This document shows, piece by piece, positions 35,325-47,387 of a stretch of DNA of 64,000 nucleotides. A model generated the notes under the pieces. It made no database searches and was not told the origin of the DNA. It was given only the letters and a program-made list of their open reading frames with translations. Source of the DNA: Eurosta solidaginis (lineage: Eukaryota; Arthropoda; Insecta; Diptera; Tephritidae); NCBI RefSeq assembly GCF_040869045.1, contig NC_090323.1, positions 158,554,426 through 158,618,425 of the forward strand. Direction: 5' to 3'. Position numbers and translations under genes: made by a program. The number at the start of each line of letters is the position of its first letter. Position 1 is the first letter of the stretch.

Positions 35325-37185
35325 AGTAAGGAAGGCTAAGTTCGGGTGTAACCGAACATTACATACTCAGTTGAGAGCTGTGGAGGCAAAGTAAGGGAAA
35401 ATCACCATGTAGTAAAAAGAACCTAGGGTAACCCTGGCATGTGTTTGTATGACATGTGTATCAAATGGAAGGTATTAAAGAGTATTTTAATAGGAAATGG
35501 GCCATAGTTCTATAGATGGACGCCATTTAGGGATATCGCCATAAAGGTGGACCAGGCCTGACTCTAGAATTTGTTTGTACGATATGAGTATCAAATGAAA
35601 GGTGTTAATGAGTATTTTAAAAGGGAGTGGGCCTTAGTTCTATAGGTGGACGCCTTTTCGGAATATCGTTATAAAAGTGGACCAGGGTTGACTCTAGAAT
35701 GCGTTTGTACAATATGGGTATCAAACGAAAGGTGTTAATAAGTGTTTTAAAAGGGAGTGGGCTTTAGTTCTATGGGTGGGCGCCTTTTCGGGATATCGTT
35801 ATAAAAGTGGACCAGGGTTGACTCTAGAATGCGTTTGTACAATATGGGTATCAAACGAAAGGTGTTAATAAGTGTTTTAAAAGGGAGTGGGCTTTAGTTC
35901 TATGGGTGGGCGCCTTTTCGTGATATCGCCATAAAGATGGACCAGGGGTGACTCTAGAATTTGTTTGTACGATATGAGTATCAAATGAAAGGTATTAATG
36001 AGTATTTTAAAAGGGAGTGGGCCTTAGTTCTATAGGTGGACGCCTTTTCGGAATATCGTTATAAAAGTGGACCAGGGTTGACTCTAGAATGCGTTTGTAC
36101 AATATGGGTATCAAACGAAAGGTGTTAATAAGTGTTTTAAAAGGGAGTGGGCTTTAGTTCTATGGGTGGGCGCCTTTTCGGGATATCGCCATAAAGGTGG
36201 ACCAGGGGTGACTCTAGAATGTGTTTGTACAATATGGGTATCAAATGAAAGGTGTTAATGAGTATTTTAAAAGGGCGTGAGCCTTAGTTCTATAGGTGGA
36301 CGCCTTTTCGGAATATCGTTATAAAAGTGGACCAGGGTTGACTCTAGAATGCGTTTGTACAATATGGGTATCAAACGAAAGGTGTTAATAAGTGTTTTAA
36401 AAGGGAGTGGGCCTCAGTTCTATGGGTGGACGCCTTTTCGAGATATCGCCATAAACGTGGACCAGGGGTGACTCTAGAATGTGTTTGTACGATATGGGTA
36501 TCAAATTAAAGGTATTAATGAGGGTTTTAAAAGGGAGTGGCCCTTAGTTGTATATGTGAAGGCGTTTTCGAGATATCGACCAAAATGTGGACCAGGGTGA
36601 TCCAGAACATCATCTGTCGGGTACCGCTAATTTATTTATATATGTAATACCACGAACAGTATTCCTTCCAAGATAACAAGGGCTTTTGATTTCGCCCTGC
36701 AAAACTTTTTCATTTGCTTCTACTTAATATGGTAGGTGTCACACCCATTTTACCAAGTTTTTTTCTAAAGTTATATTTTGCGTCAATAGACCAATACAAT
36801 TACCATGTTTCATCCCTTTTTTCGTATTTGGTATATAATTATGGCATTTTTTTCATTTTTCGTAATTTTCGATATCGAAAAAGTGGGCGTGGTCATAGTC
36901 GGATTTCGGCCATTTTTTACACCAATACAAAGTGAGTTCAGATAAGTACGTGAACTGAGTTTAGTAAAGATATATCGATTTTTGCTCAAGTTATCGTGTT
37001 AATGGCCGAGCGGAAGGACAGACGGTCGACTGTGTATAAAAACTGGGCGTGGTTTCAACCGATTTCGCCCTTTTTCACAGAAAACAGTTATCGTCCTAGA
37101 ATCTAAGCCTCTACCAAATTTCACAAGGATTGGTAATTTTTGTTCGACTTATGGCATTAAAAGTATCCTAAAAGTAGGATTTTTA
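35325..37185 (+). mobile_element. DINE-1/INE-1-like element, copy C, 3' truncated
   Basis: Begins AACAAGTAAGGAAGGCTAAG, the full family end missing in copy B, then the GTTCGG/CCGAAC hairpin and ATACTCAGTTGAG. A 9-unit array and the start of the tail follow. The tail stops near 37185 (…AAAAGTATCCTAAAAG), ~640 bp short of copy B's end. It shows the empty mariner site near 36640. Confidence 0.75.
35455..36590. repeat. 9-unit tandem array with dimeric higher-order pattern
   Basis: The TATCG-centred block recurs near 35531, 35660, 35790, 35920, 36049, 36180, 36310, 36440 and 36569, a 130-bp period. Units with GAATATCGTTATAAAAG and GCGTTTGTACAATATGGG alternate with units reading GATATCGCCATAAAG from 35920 on. 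Confidence 0.92.
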
Positions 37186-37379
37186 CGAAGAGGATTGATT
37201 TAACCACTTCTCTCGAATAATGTGACCTATGACCTTTTTGTTACCGCTATCGGAGAGTGGAATCCGGCACCACCACGCTCTGCTGATGACAAAATGATAA
37301 CAGAAACATTTGTGAGCATATTGCAAAGAGTATGACGTCTACCAAATGGCTAAGCTAAGGATTGGTCCTTTTTAAACAT

Positions 37380-37720
37380 AAACCCGCATCAGACTACCGT
37401 CTTTTACTAGAAACTTGGCGGGTATAAAACCAATTGCACTCAAGGAGGTAATAAATAATGCAAACGCAAAGAAATTACCTTGGAGTCATCTTGCAAATGT
37501 AGGAAACATTTCGACAACATAACATCTTGACCAAAGGAACAAAATTAGTACAAAAAGATATACAAGAGCTTCCCAGTAAGAGCCATCAAATGCGGAGATG
37601 TATGTATTCCATGATAGTAAGGCATTTGCTGCTTTATGGACCCGTGGTCTTGTTAACAAGAGCTGATGTCGATGATGAGGTTCAGCAAACTATAGCGACT
37701 GGGATGTTGTACGGTAGCTA
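37380..37720 (+). pseudogene. Decayed non-LTR reverse transcriptase C-terminal fragment (R1-like)
   Basis: In pieces over several frames: RNYLGVILQM near 37470-37500 (the conserved 'K-YLGV-LD' block) and RRCMYSMIVRHLLLYGPVV near 37592-37650 (the 'RR-L--V---LLYG-PVW' block). Both are C-terminal landmarks of R1/Jockey-type reverse transcriptases. Heavily mutated. Confidence 0.45.
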
Positions 37721-37753
37721 TATGTATGTTAGACTGGGTCGATTTATTAACCA

Positions 37754-38110
37754 ATATCGCGCCATCGAATTTTCGATTGGATTTGGTCTCAGGAAAAAAA
37801 GTTCCACTACCAATACCCAAAAAAATAATTTTCCTGCCTGGGGGAAATAATGGCGAAAGGGTAAATTTTTCGACCAAAACACTCCCCAAACCAAAAAAAT
37901 ATTTTTTTTTTCAAAAAACTGTTATCGCCAAGGTTTCTACAGCAGTTTCTTGAAAACAAAAAAGTATTTTTTGGGTTTTGGGGAGTGTTTTGGTCGAAAA
38001 ATTTACCCTCTCGCCATATTTTTTTGCAGGCTCGAAAATTTTTTTTGGGTTAACTTAGTGCAACTTTTTTTCTGAGCCCAAATCCTATCGAAAAATCGAT
38101 GGAGCGATAT
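37754..38110. mobile_element. Foldback element, ~160-bp arms
   Basis: Starting from ATATCGCGCCATCGAATTTT on the left and its partner ending GGAGCGATAT on the right, the arms pair through GGATTTGG, AAAAAAAGTT, AATGGCGA and GGGTAAATTTTTCGACCAAA; the last is exact, followed by ACACTCCCCAAA. The turn is near 37925-37950. No transposase; target duplication not resolved. Confidence 0.75.
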
Positions 38111-38736
38111 CCGGTGGCAGAAAATGTCGAAAACTTTATTTGCAATTTTCCCAATATTAAGTGAGAGTCAGACGCTACTAATATCTCTACCTTCATGTCT
38201 GCATCAAATCTCACTAGTCCTAGAAGTTGTAAAAAACGCTGAGCAGACTGTCTACCCGCGACTCGGCCTTACTTGCCTCGGTACCAGGCTATATAGGTGT
38301 CTCAGACAATTGAGCAGATAGTATGGAAATAAAAGCAGTTTCCACAAAGTCCACCAGACCTAAAGCATTGTTTTCAGTATATCTGCATTCTATAAGGAAC
38401 AAACTCAGGGGAAAAAGAAAGAAACGTTAAGGAGGCTTATTAGCGTGAGAATAGGAACTGCAACGATGAAAGGTCTTGTTGGGAGGATATTATATCTTAT
38501 ATATAAAAATTTTCTGTAACTGTGTTTGTGTTTGAACTCCTTCGAAACGGCTCTACCGGTCCTCATGAAATTGTGTGGGCATATTAAGTAATTCTGAAAA
38601 TCGGATCTAATCTATTTTCCATACCCCAAAATGCTAAGGGTGGTCCACTTGGACAGGGATTGGGACTGAATAAAAATGAATAAAAAGGACAAGAGAGAAG
38701 AAAAAGGAGCAAAAAGAAAGCAACTGAGAAAGAGAT
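38111..38736. other. No gene recognised; purine-rich right end
   Basis: 38490-38600 (TATATAAAAATTTTCTGTAA… CGAAACGGCTCTACCGGT) looks like a terminal block of a dispersed element but I cannot assign it. 38685-38740 is purine-rich. Confidence 0.35.
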
Positions 38737-38746
38737 AGAGTTAGAT

Positions 38747-39484
38747 AATTGTGATTTTTGGCGACCTCTTAATTAATTACTTATTTTATTTAAAGCTGGC
38801 TTCAGATCAAATTGAGTAAAACACAATATGTTTAAGTTTTACTACCAATATATTTCGGCTACTCTTCCGGTAACCGTCTTCAGGGCGTAACTATTGACAA
38901 AATCAAAACAAAATAAAATAAAACATTGACATTTGCACATATTAAAAATTATAAAATTGAACAAAATATATGTACATACATTGCATTTATTTACACGTCT
39001 GCTCTGTCTGACGTGGAGCTGTGTACTATCTTGTTGGAAAGTAAATATTTGTAGCTGTGCGCGCAGTTCGCTATATCTGTCTTATAATTGAGCCTAATGT
39101 TTGTATCTTTGTCGACGATATGTAACATTTCTAGAGTGAAACGTTTGCTATAATGTTGTTCTTGCTGGAGAATCTTTGTTTCTTCAAAATTTGGTGTATG
39201 TGCTCTCATTTTACAGTACATCATGAGTGCTGTTTTTTGATTCATTACATTATGGCAATGTTTTAAATCCGTCTTGTGTTGGGCAAGTCTAATTTTCAAT
39301 TTTTGTTTGCTTGTCCCTACATAAACACTATGGCAAGGCTCATTGTATTTACCTCCTTTGCATGGAATTTCATAAACTACGTAACTTGTTTCCATTTCGG
39401 GTATTTTAGATTTTGTTTTGTTGAAAAAGTTTTTCAAGGTATTAATAGGTTTGTGTGTTATTTTAATATTTTCTTTATTGTAAC
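38747..39484 (-). mobile_element. Penelope-like element, 5' truncated, 10-bp target duplication
   Basis: Flanked by AGAGTTAGAT at 38737-38746 and 39485-39494. Contains only the 3' part of the element: the GIY-YIG endonuclease frame and a ~240-bp 3' UTR with GGAAGAGTAGCCGAAATATA (minus strand), a recurrent Penelope-like motif. It sits inside a purine-rich tract, whose two halves lie on either side. Confidence 0.85.
38991..39484 (-). CDS. Penelope-like GIY-YIG endonuclease domain, partial
   Basis: C-terminal domain of the Penelope-like polyprotein, which nicks target DNA for retrotransposition. The frame is open from the truncated 5' edge (39484) to a TAA at 38991; it starts in ITHKPINTLKNFFNKTKSKI, the usual linker after reverse transcriptase. 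It then shows VVYEIPCKGG (the GIY position) and HSVYVGTSKQKLKIRLAQHK (the YIG position with the following Arg and His). Later Glu and Asn residues fit the GIY-YIG fold. The reverse transcriptase is entirely lost, so no native start remains. No stop or shift in ~165 codons, consistent with recent insertion. Confidence 0.85.
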
Positions 39485-39494
39485 AGAGTTAGAT

Positions 39495-39625
39495 GGAGCG
39501 GGAGAGGGGGAAGAAGAGGGAGCTGGGTAAAAAAGAAGGATGGAAGTGATGGAGAGGCAGAAAGAGATATAGAGAGGAGTGAATAAAAGGGTAAAGAGAG
39601 TGAGGGGGAGGGAGAATAAAATATA
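39495..39625. repeat. Purine-rich tract
   Basis: GGAGCGGGAGAGGGGGAAG and following GA-rich text. It continues the tract at 38685-38740 once the Penelope-like insertion is taken out. Confidence 0.8.
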
Positions 39626-41519
39626 AAAATGTCTTATAAGTTATGAAACTAAACCAAAGTTAGGGCAGAAAAACCTCTGCCGAGTCTGCTAATAAAGCTA
39701 TAAAAGGCGATCTTAAAATAGTCAATGAATGAGTTATGAATGTCAACAGATATTTGTACAGGGCACGGAAAACCTATCTTGAGCCTCTGTAGGTTCTATG
39801 ACATTCATTCTTCTTAGGTGCGATAATATCGTCTAGAATAGAGTAAAATATTTGGCTTACTTTGAGCAGAGCATGGGCTCTGTTGTAGACCCGTATGAAG
39901 TCCTTTCCATAAAAAGCGCACAGCTCACATCCTTAGTACTCGTACATGAATTTTTAAGTATATAATGTGTTTATGTCGGTTTTATAGTTGTAATTATCTA
40001 ACTTAAATACATAAATAATTCAATATCTACATTATTTTTAAGTTAAAGCATTTCGCTGCACCTTGACGTGAACTTTAAAATATTTTACCATAAAATATTT
40101 AACAGGAAATGCATGCCAATCAAATGCCAATCTTTAGTAAAGAAATGAAAATAAATTGATATGCTGCCAAAGGGCTAGTCAAATGCATGTATGAAGAAAG
40201 TTTTAGTTTGTATATGTAGTTTAAATTAATAGTGCGACAATATATTTGGGCGAGGAATGATTCCAACCCAGGATTAAAGTATGGGTTAACGACCTTTGTA
40301 ACATTCCTTTGCACTTGTCTTTGAAATGTCTTTTTATTCTGGCTGGAGAGGACTGTAGGCTCATGATGAAGGTTCGTACCAAACACTGTCTTTCGTCATC
40401 ACACGAATAAAGGGTTAGCCTAACATGGACTTCTGGTAAGACTATGGCCACATTCAGTCTATGAGACCCCACAATTATTTCGATGGAACTTGTCTCACAG
40501 ATTTCTAATGCTCAAGAAGGATCCACTGGGCATATTTTTTTTTTTCAGACGGGAGTGTTTTAAAAAAGCAATCCTGTAATTTTATCCAAGGGATCCCGAA
40601 AGATTCCCAATCAATCCCTAAATAGCTCTCAAATTAGTTTTGTAATGACACCTAAATTAAGGCACTGACTAGTTCAATCTAATCTAACTATATGAGAGAG
40701 AAGTATATCATTCTGGTTTATATGAACAAAACTCATGAGGAATATTAATTGCATTATTTGGAGTTTCCCATACCAGAAGGTATTCTGAGTTTTGATTAGA
40801 AACACCGGAAAAGTTTTCGATCGTTTGATTCCTTTAAGAGAAAAATCCAAAGAGGTATGCGGAGGAAGAGGTAAATAGGAGTTGAGTAGGGCAGAGGAAA
40901 ATGCAAAAGGAAAGAGAGATACGAGAAGTATCAACAGGTAGTTTAAAGGAAAGGGAACGAAGAAATAGTGAATACCGAAGCCAATGTGGAACCTTGCCTC
41001 GATTTGTGAATAGCGTTGCCCGAGGAAGTAGTCTAATGGCGTTTTCTCGCCTGAGTTTTGTGTCCCATTACTGAATAGGAAAATTGGTCTGATTGCCGAC
41101 TCATAGAGCATTTTGCATAGCGTCAGGTGACCTAGCTCAAAAGTTAGAATATAAGAGTGCATCATGAGGGTAACATTTCTTGCAGAAAAGAAAACGCCAT
41201 ACATGAGTTATTAGGAACAGTTTTGAATACAAATTTGAGAAATCACCAAACGTTTTCTTTGTACTCAAAACCTGTTACTTGTTCCTTTCTGAGTAGCATC
41301 GTATGACATTGGTATTTTCACGTTTTCATTCAAAAATTTGTTTTCTCGTTCTTCTTGCAAATTGCAGGTCGAATGCTTCTTGACACATCCAACCTTTGTT
41401 TCTTTAATAATGAGCCAATGGAAAACCTTTCCCCTATTCGTCAACAGTTTGCCAGAGGAATTAGTCTAAAAGCTCTTATATTTTCGGAAAAACTACTTTA
41501 ATTGAAGATTTAAACATCA
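39626..41519. other. No recognised feature
   Basis: Several open stretches (longest 176 codons, 40674-41204 minus) with no known motif. A possible diverged pair of blocks with GAGGAAxTAGTCTAA lies near 41020 and 41455. Confidence 0.4.
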
Positions 41520-41580
41520 AGTAAACCGACGTTTTGAGTGCATATAAAGAAAAGATATGCACTCAAAACGTCGGTTTACT
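41520..41580. repeat. Perfect 26-bp inverted repeat with 9-nt loop
   Basis: 41520-41545 is the exact reverse complement of 41555-41580; the loop is AAAGAAAAG. No mismatch in 26 pairs. The surrounding sequence does not continue the pairing. Confidence 0.95.
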
Positions 41581-43230
41581 GTCTTCTAATGAATATCGTT
41601 TGGCATGTTTTTTTCAAACAACTTTCTCATCCTCATTGAAGTTTACTCTCAACTCACTTATAGCTGCCCTCTTGTAATTGGCTGAAACCTTTTAGAAATG
41701 CCACCTGTCTATAAATTCGAAAATGTATCTTAGATTTAAAAATGGCGCCCAAAATTGGGCAGATATTCTCCATAGAGCGGAGAGTTCCGCGAGAAATCTA
41801 GCGAAAAGATGTTTATATTTATGCCAGCACTTTTGTTTTTTGCATCGAGAACTTACCACGGAATCCTTCAAAACCTTCTCTTCGCTACTGCAGTCATTTA
41901 AAAGTTACATAAATTATCGTTGTTTGTGCCAGGACTTCAATTAATACTGAAAAAATATTGCAAGCGTGACTCACTGCTCGTAATTGACAATATGCAGCCG
42001 ATATGCTTTTAGTGCATAAAATACGTGGTGGGAATCGTGGAAGAGGGTACTAACTGCCTTGAACACATTACTCTGCTGCGTGTTTTTTGGCCCATGTCCC
42101 CCTACTTAGCAATGGTCACTTTCCCTACTCAGAACTTTTCGTCAGGTCCCCTATGTCCCAAACCAGCACCTACTAAGCTCAGAAATCTTTGCTTTGTTTC
42201 CAAATCAGTGTAGTTGACAAAACAAAATAAAAACACAATGAATATCACGACAATAGCAACAGTTACTTAAGTGTTGCAAAAATAACAAGTACAAAATAAG
42301 CGCAAATTTAATAGGCTACAAGTGTGGCAAGTAACTCCAAAGTTGGTTTTATTACAAAGAAAGCAAAATTTTTAATCACAAATGGAGTTTTTTCATTGAC
42401 AGAATATTAAATGTTGTAGCATTATAAAATCAAGTGTCTTACACACACTTCTTTACATACAAAAATATATGCAAGTATGCTTGCTTGCATTCATAAATAA
42501 TTTTTTTTTAAATATAAATGCAACTTACTAACTGACAAAAGTGAAATAATGCAAACACATCAAATGGAAAAAGGGCGGAAAATTGTAAAACCAAAATGGT
42601 TAAAAAAAATAGAACAAGGCAAAGTTGGCGAAGGAGTAAATCGCTATATATCACATACGAATATGTGTGTAAGTACGTAGGTAGTCTTGCAACAAAAGAC
42701 GTTGGGTGCAACATCAAAAACAATAATAGCATAACCGTAACTTTGTGTAAAATATTTGTGAAAATTCAAAATACGCGAAATGCTTGGCAAGTGGGAAATA
42801 AAAAGGTAGTAGCTCAGTTAAAAGGGAAATGTATTGGGCACATATGTACATACATACATATATCTGCTGGGAGTACAACAGAATGAAATAAAATAAAACA
42901 AAATTTCATTTTGTATTTTACATGAATTATTCATGACCCGGTCTGTAAGTTGCATAAGAAATGTTTGCCAATTTAAGCCAAAAAAAAAAAAAACAAAAAA
43001 GAAGAAATACACAACAACAAAGAAAGGGTGCAGGGTCTATGACAGCTAGCCACAAAAGACTTATTTCATATGCAAAAGCCGTTAGCGAAGATTGGCAATG
43101 TGCAACAGTGCCAAGTAGCACAGCAAAGCATTGATGAGAGGAGGACCGTGTAATGGGGCACCGTCGACTATATAATATATCAAAGATTATGTGCACCAAC
43201 TTTAAGTGATGAATGTGCAACAGTGCTACT
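41581..43230. other. AT-rich, no gene recognised
   Basis: Contains TACATA-type microsatellite patches (42845-42862) and an A-run (42980-42993). No coding or element signature seen. Confidence 0.4.
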
Positions 43231-44160
43231 ATGTTTTTTTTATACCCAGCTGTGCTTTTATTATAAGAGTATTATAAGTTTGATTGGATAAAGGTTGGTT
43301 GTACAAGTATAAAGGAATCGACATTGATATAGACTTCCATACATTAAAATCCGCTGTATCGGAAAAAATTTGATTAAGCCATGTCCGTCCGTCCGTCGGT
43401 CCGTCTGCCCGCCCGTTAACACGATAACTTGAGCAAATATTGAGTTATCTTCACCAAATACAGGCTTATCTGGAGATGGAATATATTAGTATTGAAAATG
43501 AGCAAAATACGACGATAACCACGCCGAATTTTTCGGTATCGAAAATTTGGAAAAATGGAAAAAATCAAATAATTCTAAAAGGAATACCGCTAAGCCAATG
43601 AAATTTGGTAAGTAGATTGGTTTTACGACGCAAAACATAAATTCCAAAACCTTTGGAATATGGGCGTGAAACCACCCACATTTAGAAGAAGAAAATTTGG
43701 AAGTGTAACAAGCCGTAAATCAAAAGCCGTTAAATATATTATATTGAAATTTGGCAGAGACACTATTCTTGCCAAATTATATAGACTGAGTGAAGATAAT
43801 CAAAATAGGTTAAAGACCACGCCCACTTTTCCTAAAGGTCTAACCTTAACAAAGTTTGGTATTTAACTACATTCGACTGATATTCTACCTCAGTACTGGT
43901 ATGTTTAAACTAAGAACAAAACTTAAACAAATTTTGAAAATGTGTGTGACCCGCCCTTTTTTTGCTACTCTTTCCAAAGTACGTTTAATACCATAATTCG
44001 ATCAAAAACGAAAATGAGTTCAGAATAGAACCATATATGTATTATTGCGCAGCCTTATAACACTATTAACCACACAAAGGAAACAACAACAGAGTTTCAA
44101 GTGCACAGCTGAGTATGTAATGTTCGGTTTCACCCAAATTTAGACACTCTTACTTGTTTT
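43231..44160 (-). mobile_element. DINE-1/INE-1-like element, copy D, without tandem array
   Basis: Minus-strand copy with both ends: TTTTATACCC near 43238-43247 and the TTACTTGTT block at 44149-44158. Subterminal repeats ATACCCAGCTGTGC (43242-43255) and GCACAGCTGAGTAT (44103-44116) are inverted complements at 13 of 14 positions. The interior has CCATGTCCGTCCGTCCGTC as in Drosophila INE-1. It lacks the 130-bp array, so the array is optional in the family. Confidence 0.78.
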
Positions 44161-44884
44161 TATTAGAATAGTGCACTGTTATATATGTATATTTATACAT
44201 ATCTATGTGAAAATTTTATATGAGGGTACTACTTGTGTTTTAATAATCATATAATACGCAATACAATACTTACAATGGTGAATCATTTAGGCTGTTAAAA
44301 ATTACTGCTCACTGCCCCACAAGCATCGTTGGCTTTGTATTACCATTTGTGTTAGTTGAACTTAAATTCAGTTAATTTAATATATGGATATCAATGAAAG
44401 GCGCAGGTTTGGATGTGTGGACATCTTTTTTCTCATGGTATGGGTGAGTACAGAATGTAAGCGGAAGTGTAGTCACTACACACTGTAATGTGATATGGGA
44501 ACAAAACATGTATACAGTTGATATGAGCGACAGCAAATGAATTCATGGAAATTAACAGAAGACAGAAAAAGAATTCCATGATATATAAAGGAAAAAGTGA
44601 AATAATAAAGAGAAACAAGAAAACTTTAAGAAAATGAAAGAAAAGATGAGAAAGAAAAAGAACAACAATGTTGATATAGATGATGATGATACTAATAACG
44701 ATGCCCGCGGTAATCGTCACGTTTGCGAAGTCAAGGAAACACAAGGAAAGGAGAGTATTGAAAAAAAGGGGAGAGGAAAGAAAAGATTGGAAGCCATAAG
44801 AGAAGTCAAAACTAAAACTGGATGGCGTGGAAATGTTAATGGTGCGTTTTCGATGAGTTATCAGTTTTTATGTTATTGACAAGG
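44161..44884. other. No gene recognised
   Basis: Includes an 81-codon Lys-rich open stretch (44634-44879) in A-rich sequence, which I do not take as a gene. Confidence 0.4.
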
Positions 44885-45370
44885 TAAAGACGAGCTATCG
44901 ATTTGTAATCGGAATGTTGTAAATTGGCTATCGATAACAATTATTATCAATTAGTTACTGATTTAATATCGAAGAGTAAGCGAAAAACTTTGGATTTACT
45001 ACCGAAAAGCTGTCGACTCTTTATATAAAAGTTGTCGATTATTTATTCATATTTCACTCAAAAAATATGGAAATATTATCGGTGTGTTATCGAAAAGTTT
45101 TGGATTGACTATCGAAAAGTTGTTTTATATTTACCAAAAAGTTATCGATGTTTTAACAAAAAGTTTTGGATTTGTTTTCGATTTGTTATGAAAATTTATC
45201 GATTTGATATATAAAAGTTACTCATTTTTTATGGGAGTGTCACCAACTTATTATCGGTGTATTATCGACTTGCTTTCGAAAATGAATCGATTTGTTATCG
45301 AGACGTTATGGATTTGCTATCTCAAAGGTATGGATTTGGCGTCAAAAAGCTATCAATTTCTCGTCGGAGT
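44885..45370. repeat. Degenerate ~22-bp minisatellite rich in TATCGA
   Basis: Variants of TATCGAAAAGTTTTGGATTT recur across the whole stretch, with roughly twenty TATCG/TCGAT words. Unit length varies from 11 to ~25 bp. Confidence 0.7.
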
Positions 45371-47387
45371 ATTACAACTTTGTAACCGGTGATCTCTGCT
45401 CTGTTCCATCGCCAAAAATCTGTAAAACAAAATCAAGTGCGCAGAAAAGTATGCAATATTTAGCGATAACATCGTAACTTCTACGTTTGTGGCATACACA
45501 AACAAAGCGAAGTTGCTGCGTTCGTGAGGACTTAGGCTTTTATTCCCTTGTGAATACAAATCTTTACCGATAACTCAGTTATCGATTAATTGATCGAATT
45601 CTCGCAAAGTAATATTGCATTGTCATCGGAGTTATACATGTGTGCAAAATTTCAGCTCAATCAGACACCGGGAAGTGTATCAAATTTAACTTGCAAGATT
45701 TGGTTACAGACAACAGCTAAGTTAAAGTAAATAAAAGTTTATAAATAAAATAAACACATTCAGTTTACACTTCTTTTGTGAGCATTTGTTTCGCTTAAAC
45801 GCTTGAAAGTATGTTAAGTATGTATGTAAGAGACACACTGCGTATTTATATGTAAAATTCTACGCCTGAAATCATGCACCTTTTGTTTTTTCAGTGGCGG
45901 TTTTAATATTTTATGATGGAGCTCAACTGTTGCTCTGTGGCGAATTCGCTCAGTTAAACCGGCCCAAATTTACATAAAGTCAATATCCCAGGTTTAGTTA
46001 CAGTTGTACGGGTAAAATTTCTGTAGGATACACATATTTCATTCAAGGAGCTAATTTATATTTGTATTAAATACAGCCATTCATAGCCAAACTATATTAT
46101 GAAAACAGTAATACTGCAAACATAAAGTAATCGTCTCATAATTATGGTGTATAATTTTAGGCGCATATAAATCCGCAGTCTAGTTAGGAGTTTTCAAGTC
46201 CGAAAAACGCATGAGTAAGTTGGATAAAATAAAAAAAAAAAAAAACAACTTCTAATTACTTCTCGAGAAATTAATTTCCTTTTTTCTTGGAAAATTTTTA
46301 AGTGAACCAAAGTGCCAAAATATCGTTAACTTGTCGAGTTTAAATTGTGTATATATATGTATGTATTCACATAGCCACATTTGCATATACTTATCTACTC
46401 ATATATGTATGTATATACACCTGTAAATAAGTTATTTCTTGGCTAACTATTCCACTTCCTTTTTAACGTACCCATGCATGTGAATCCTTAAGACATACAT
46501 ATGTACATAGAGCCACATATTAAGAGCATTTGAAATTTACGCCTTGTTCATATACATATACACATGTACATATATATTTAATTTAAATATATCAACCACC
46601 GTTAGTTAAACTTGGCTGGTTATCTTACAAAATGTCTTCCAAGACATTGAAGCGTTATAAATTTAATTTAAAATTTTGCGCATAAATTAAGCACATAAGC
46701 GTGAAAGTATTTAGCGTTGAAAAAGAAGGTAACAAAATGTAAATGGCCAATCTAGACGCCTACATATACATATACACATAGAGATATAAAATGGAAAATG
46801 GTATTAATTTTTTTTGAGTAGCCCGCTGGAAATGATTTTCCATAGGAAGAATTTTTTCATGGCAGAAATTGAGACCTGACAACTGTGCCACCCCAATAGC
46901 TGGAGCTTTGACCTGGCGAGCGCAGCTTATAAGCATGTCAAAGCTTACAAGTATGTGAGGTCAGAAGGCAGTATCCAATTAGTATGCCCATCGTGAGCCT
47001 TAAGTCTTCTCTCTTCAGAGATATGACCCAATTTGTGAGTCTAATATCGTAAGATATGCACATGATCTTGGAAGTGTTGCAGCCCCGCGCTACGGTCCAC
47101 ACCCTTCCGGTTTGATGATTGATCATATGCAACATATATCTGCTTTTGATTTCTCCCAAACGGATTGGAACGTTTACCATCGATTCAGCGAATGCTGCAC
47201 CCGCCTTTGCCCTCTCATCGGCCTTGTAGGGCTGGTAAGGGAAAAAAATCGGAGATTCGTCACATATTTAGTAGTAGAGGTTAGGTTGAAGTGATTGCCG
47301 CGGAGGAGCAAAAAGGCCAGAGTCAGCGGGCCCGTTGAGTACCAAGACACCATAACTTGCAAAGGGAGCTCCCAGGCAGCGCGGGGC
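45371..47387. other. AT-rich, no gene recognised
   Basis: Includes TATATGTATG-type microsatellite patches (46348-46575) and a short SINE-like word TTTTCATGGCAGAAAT near 46857-46871. No supported gene. Confidence 0.4.

Noticed and set aside
40674..41204. 176-codon minus-strand open frame
   Set aside because: Longest unassigned frame, but hydrophobic low-complexity content and no family motif; chance openness is plausible.
44634..44879. 81-codon Lys/Asp-rich open frame
   Set aside because: A-rich low-complexity stretch, no motif, no promoter or neighbour supporting a gene.
46845..46875. Fifth SINE copy
   Set aside because: Only one short word (TTTTCATGGCAGAAAT) matches; too little to call.
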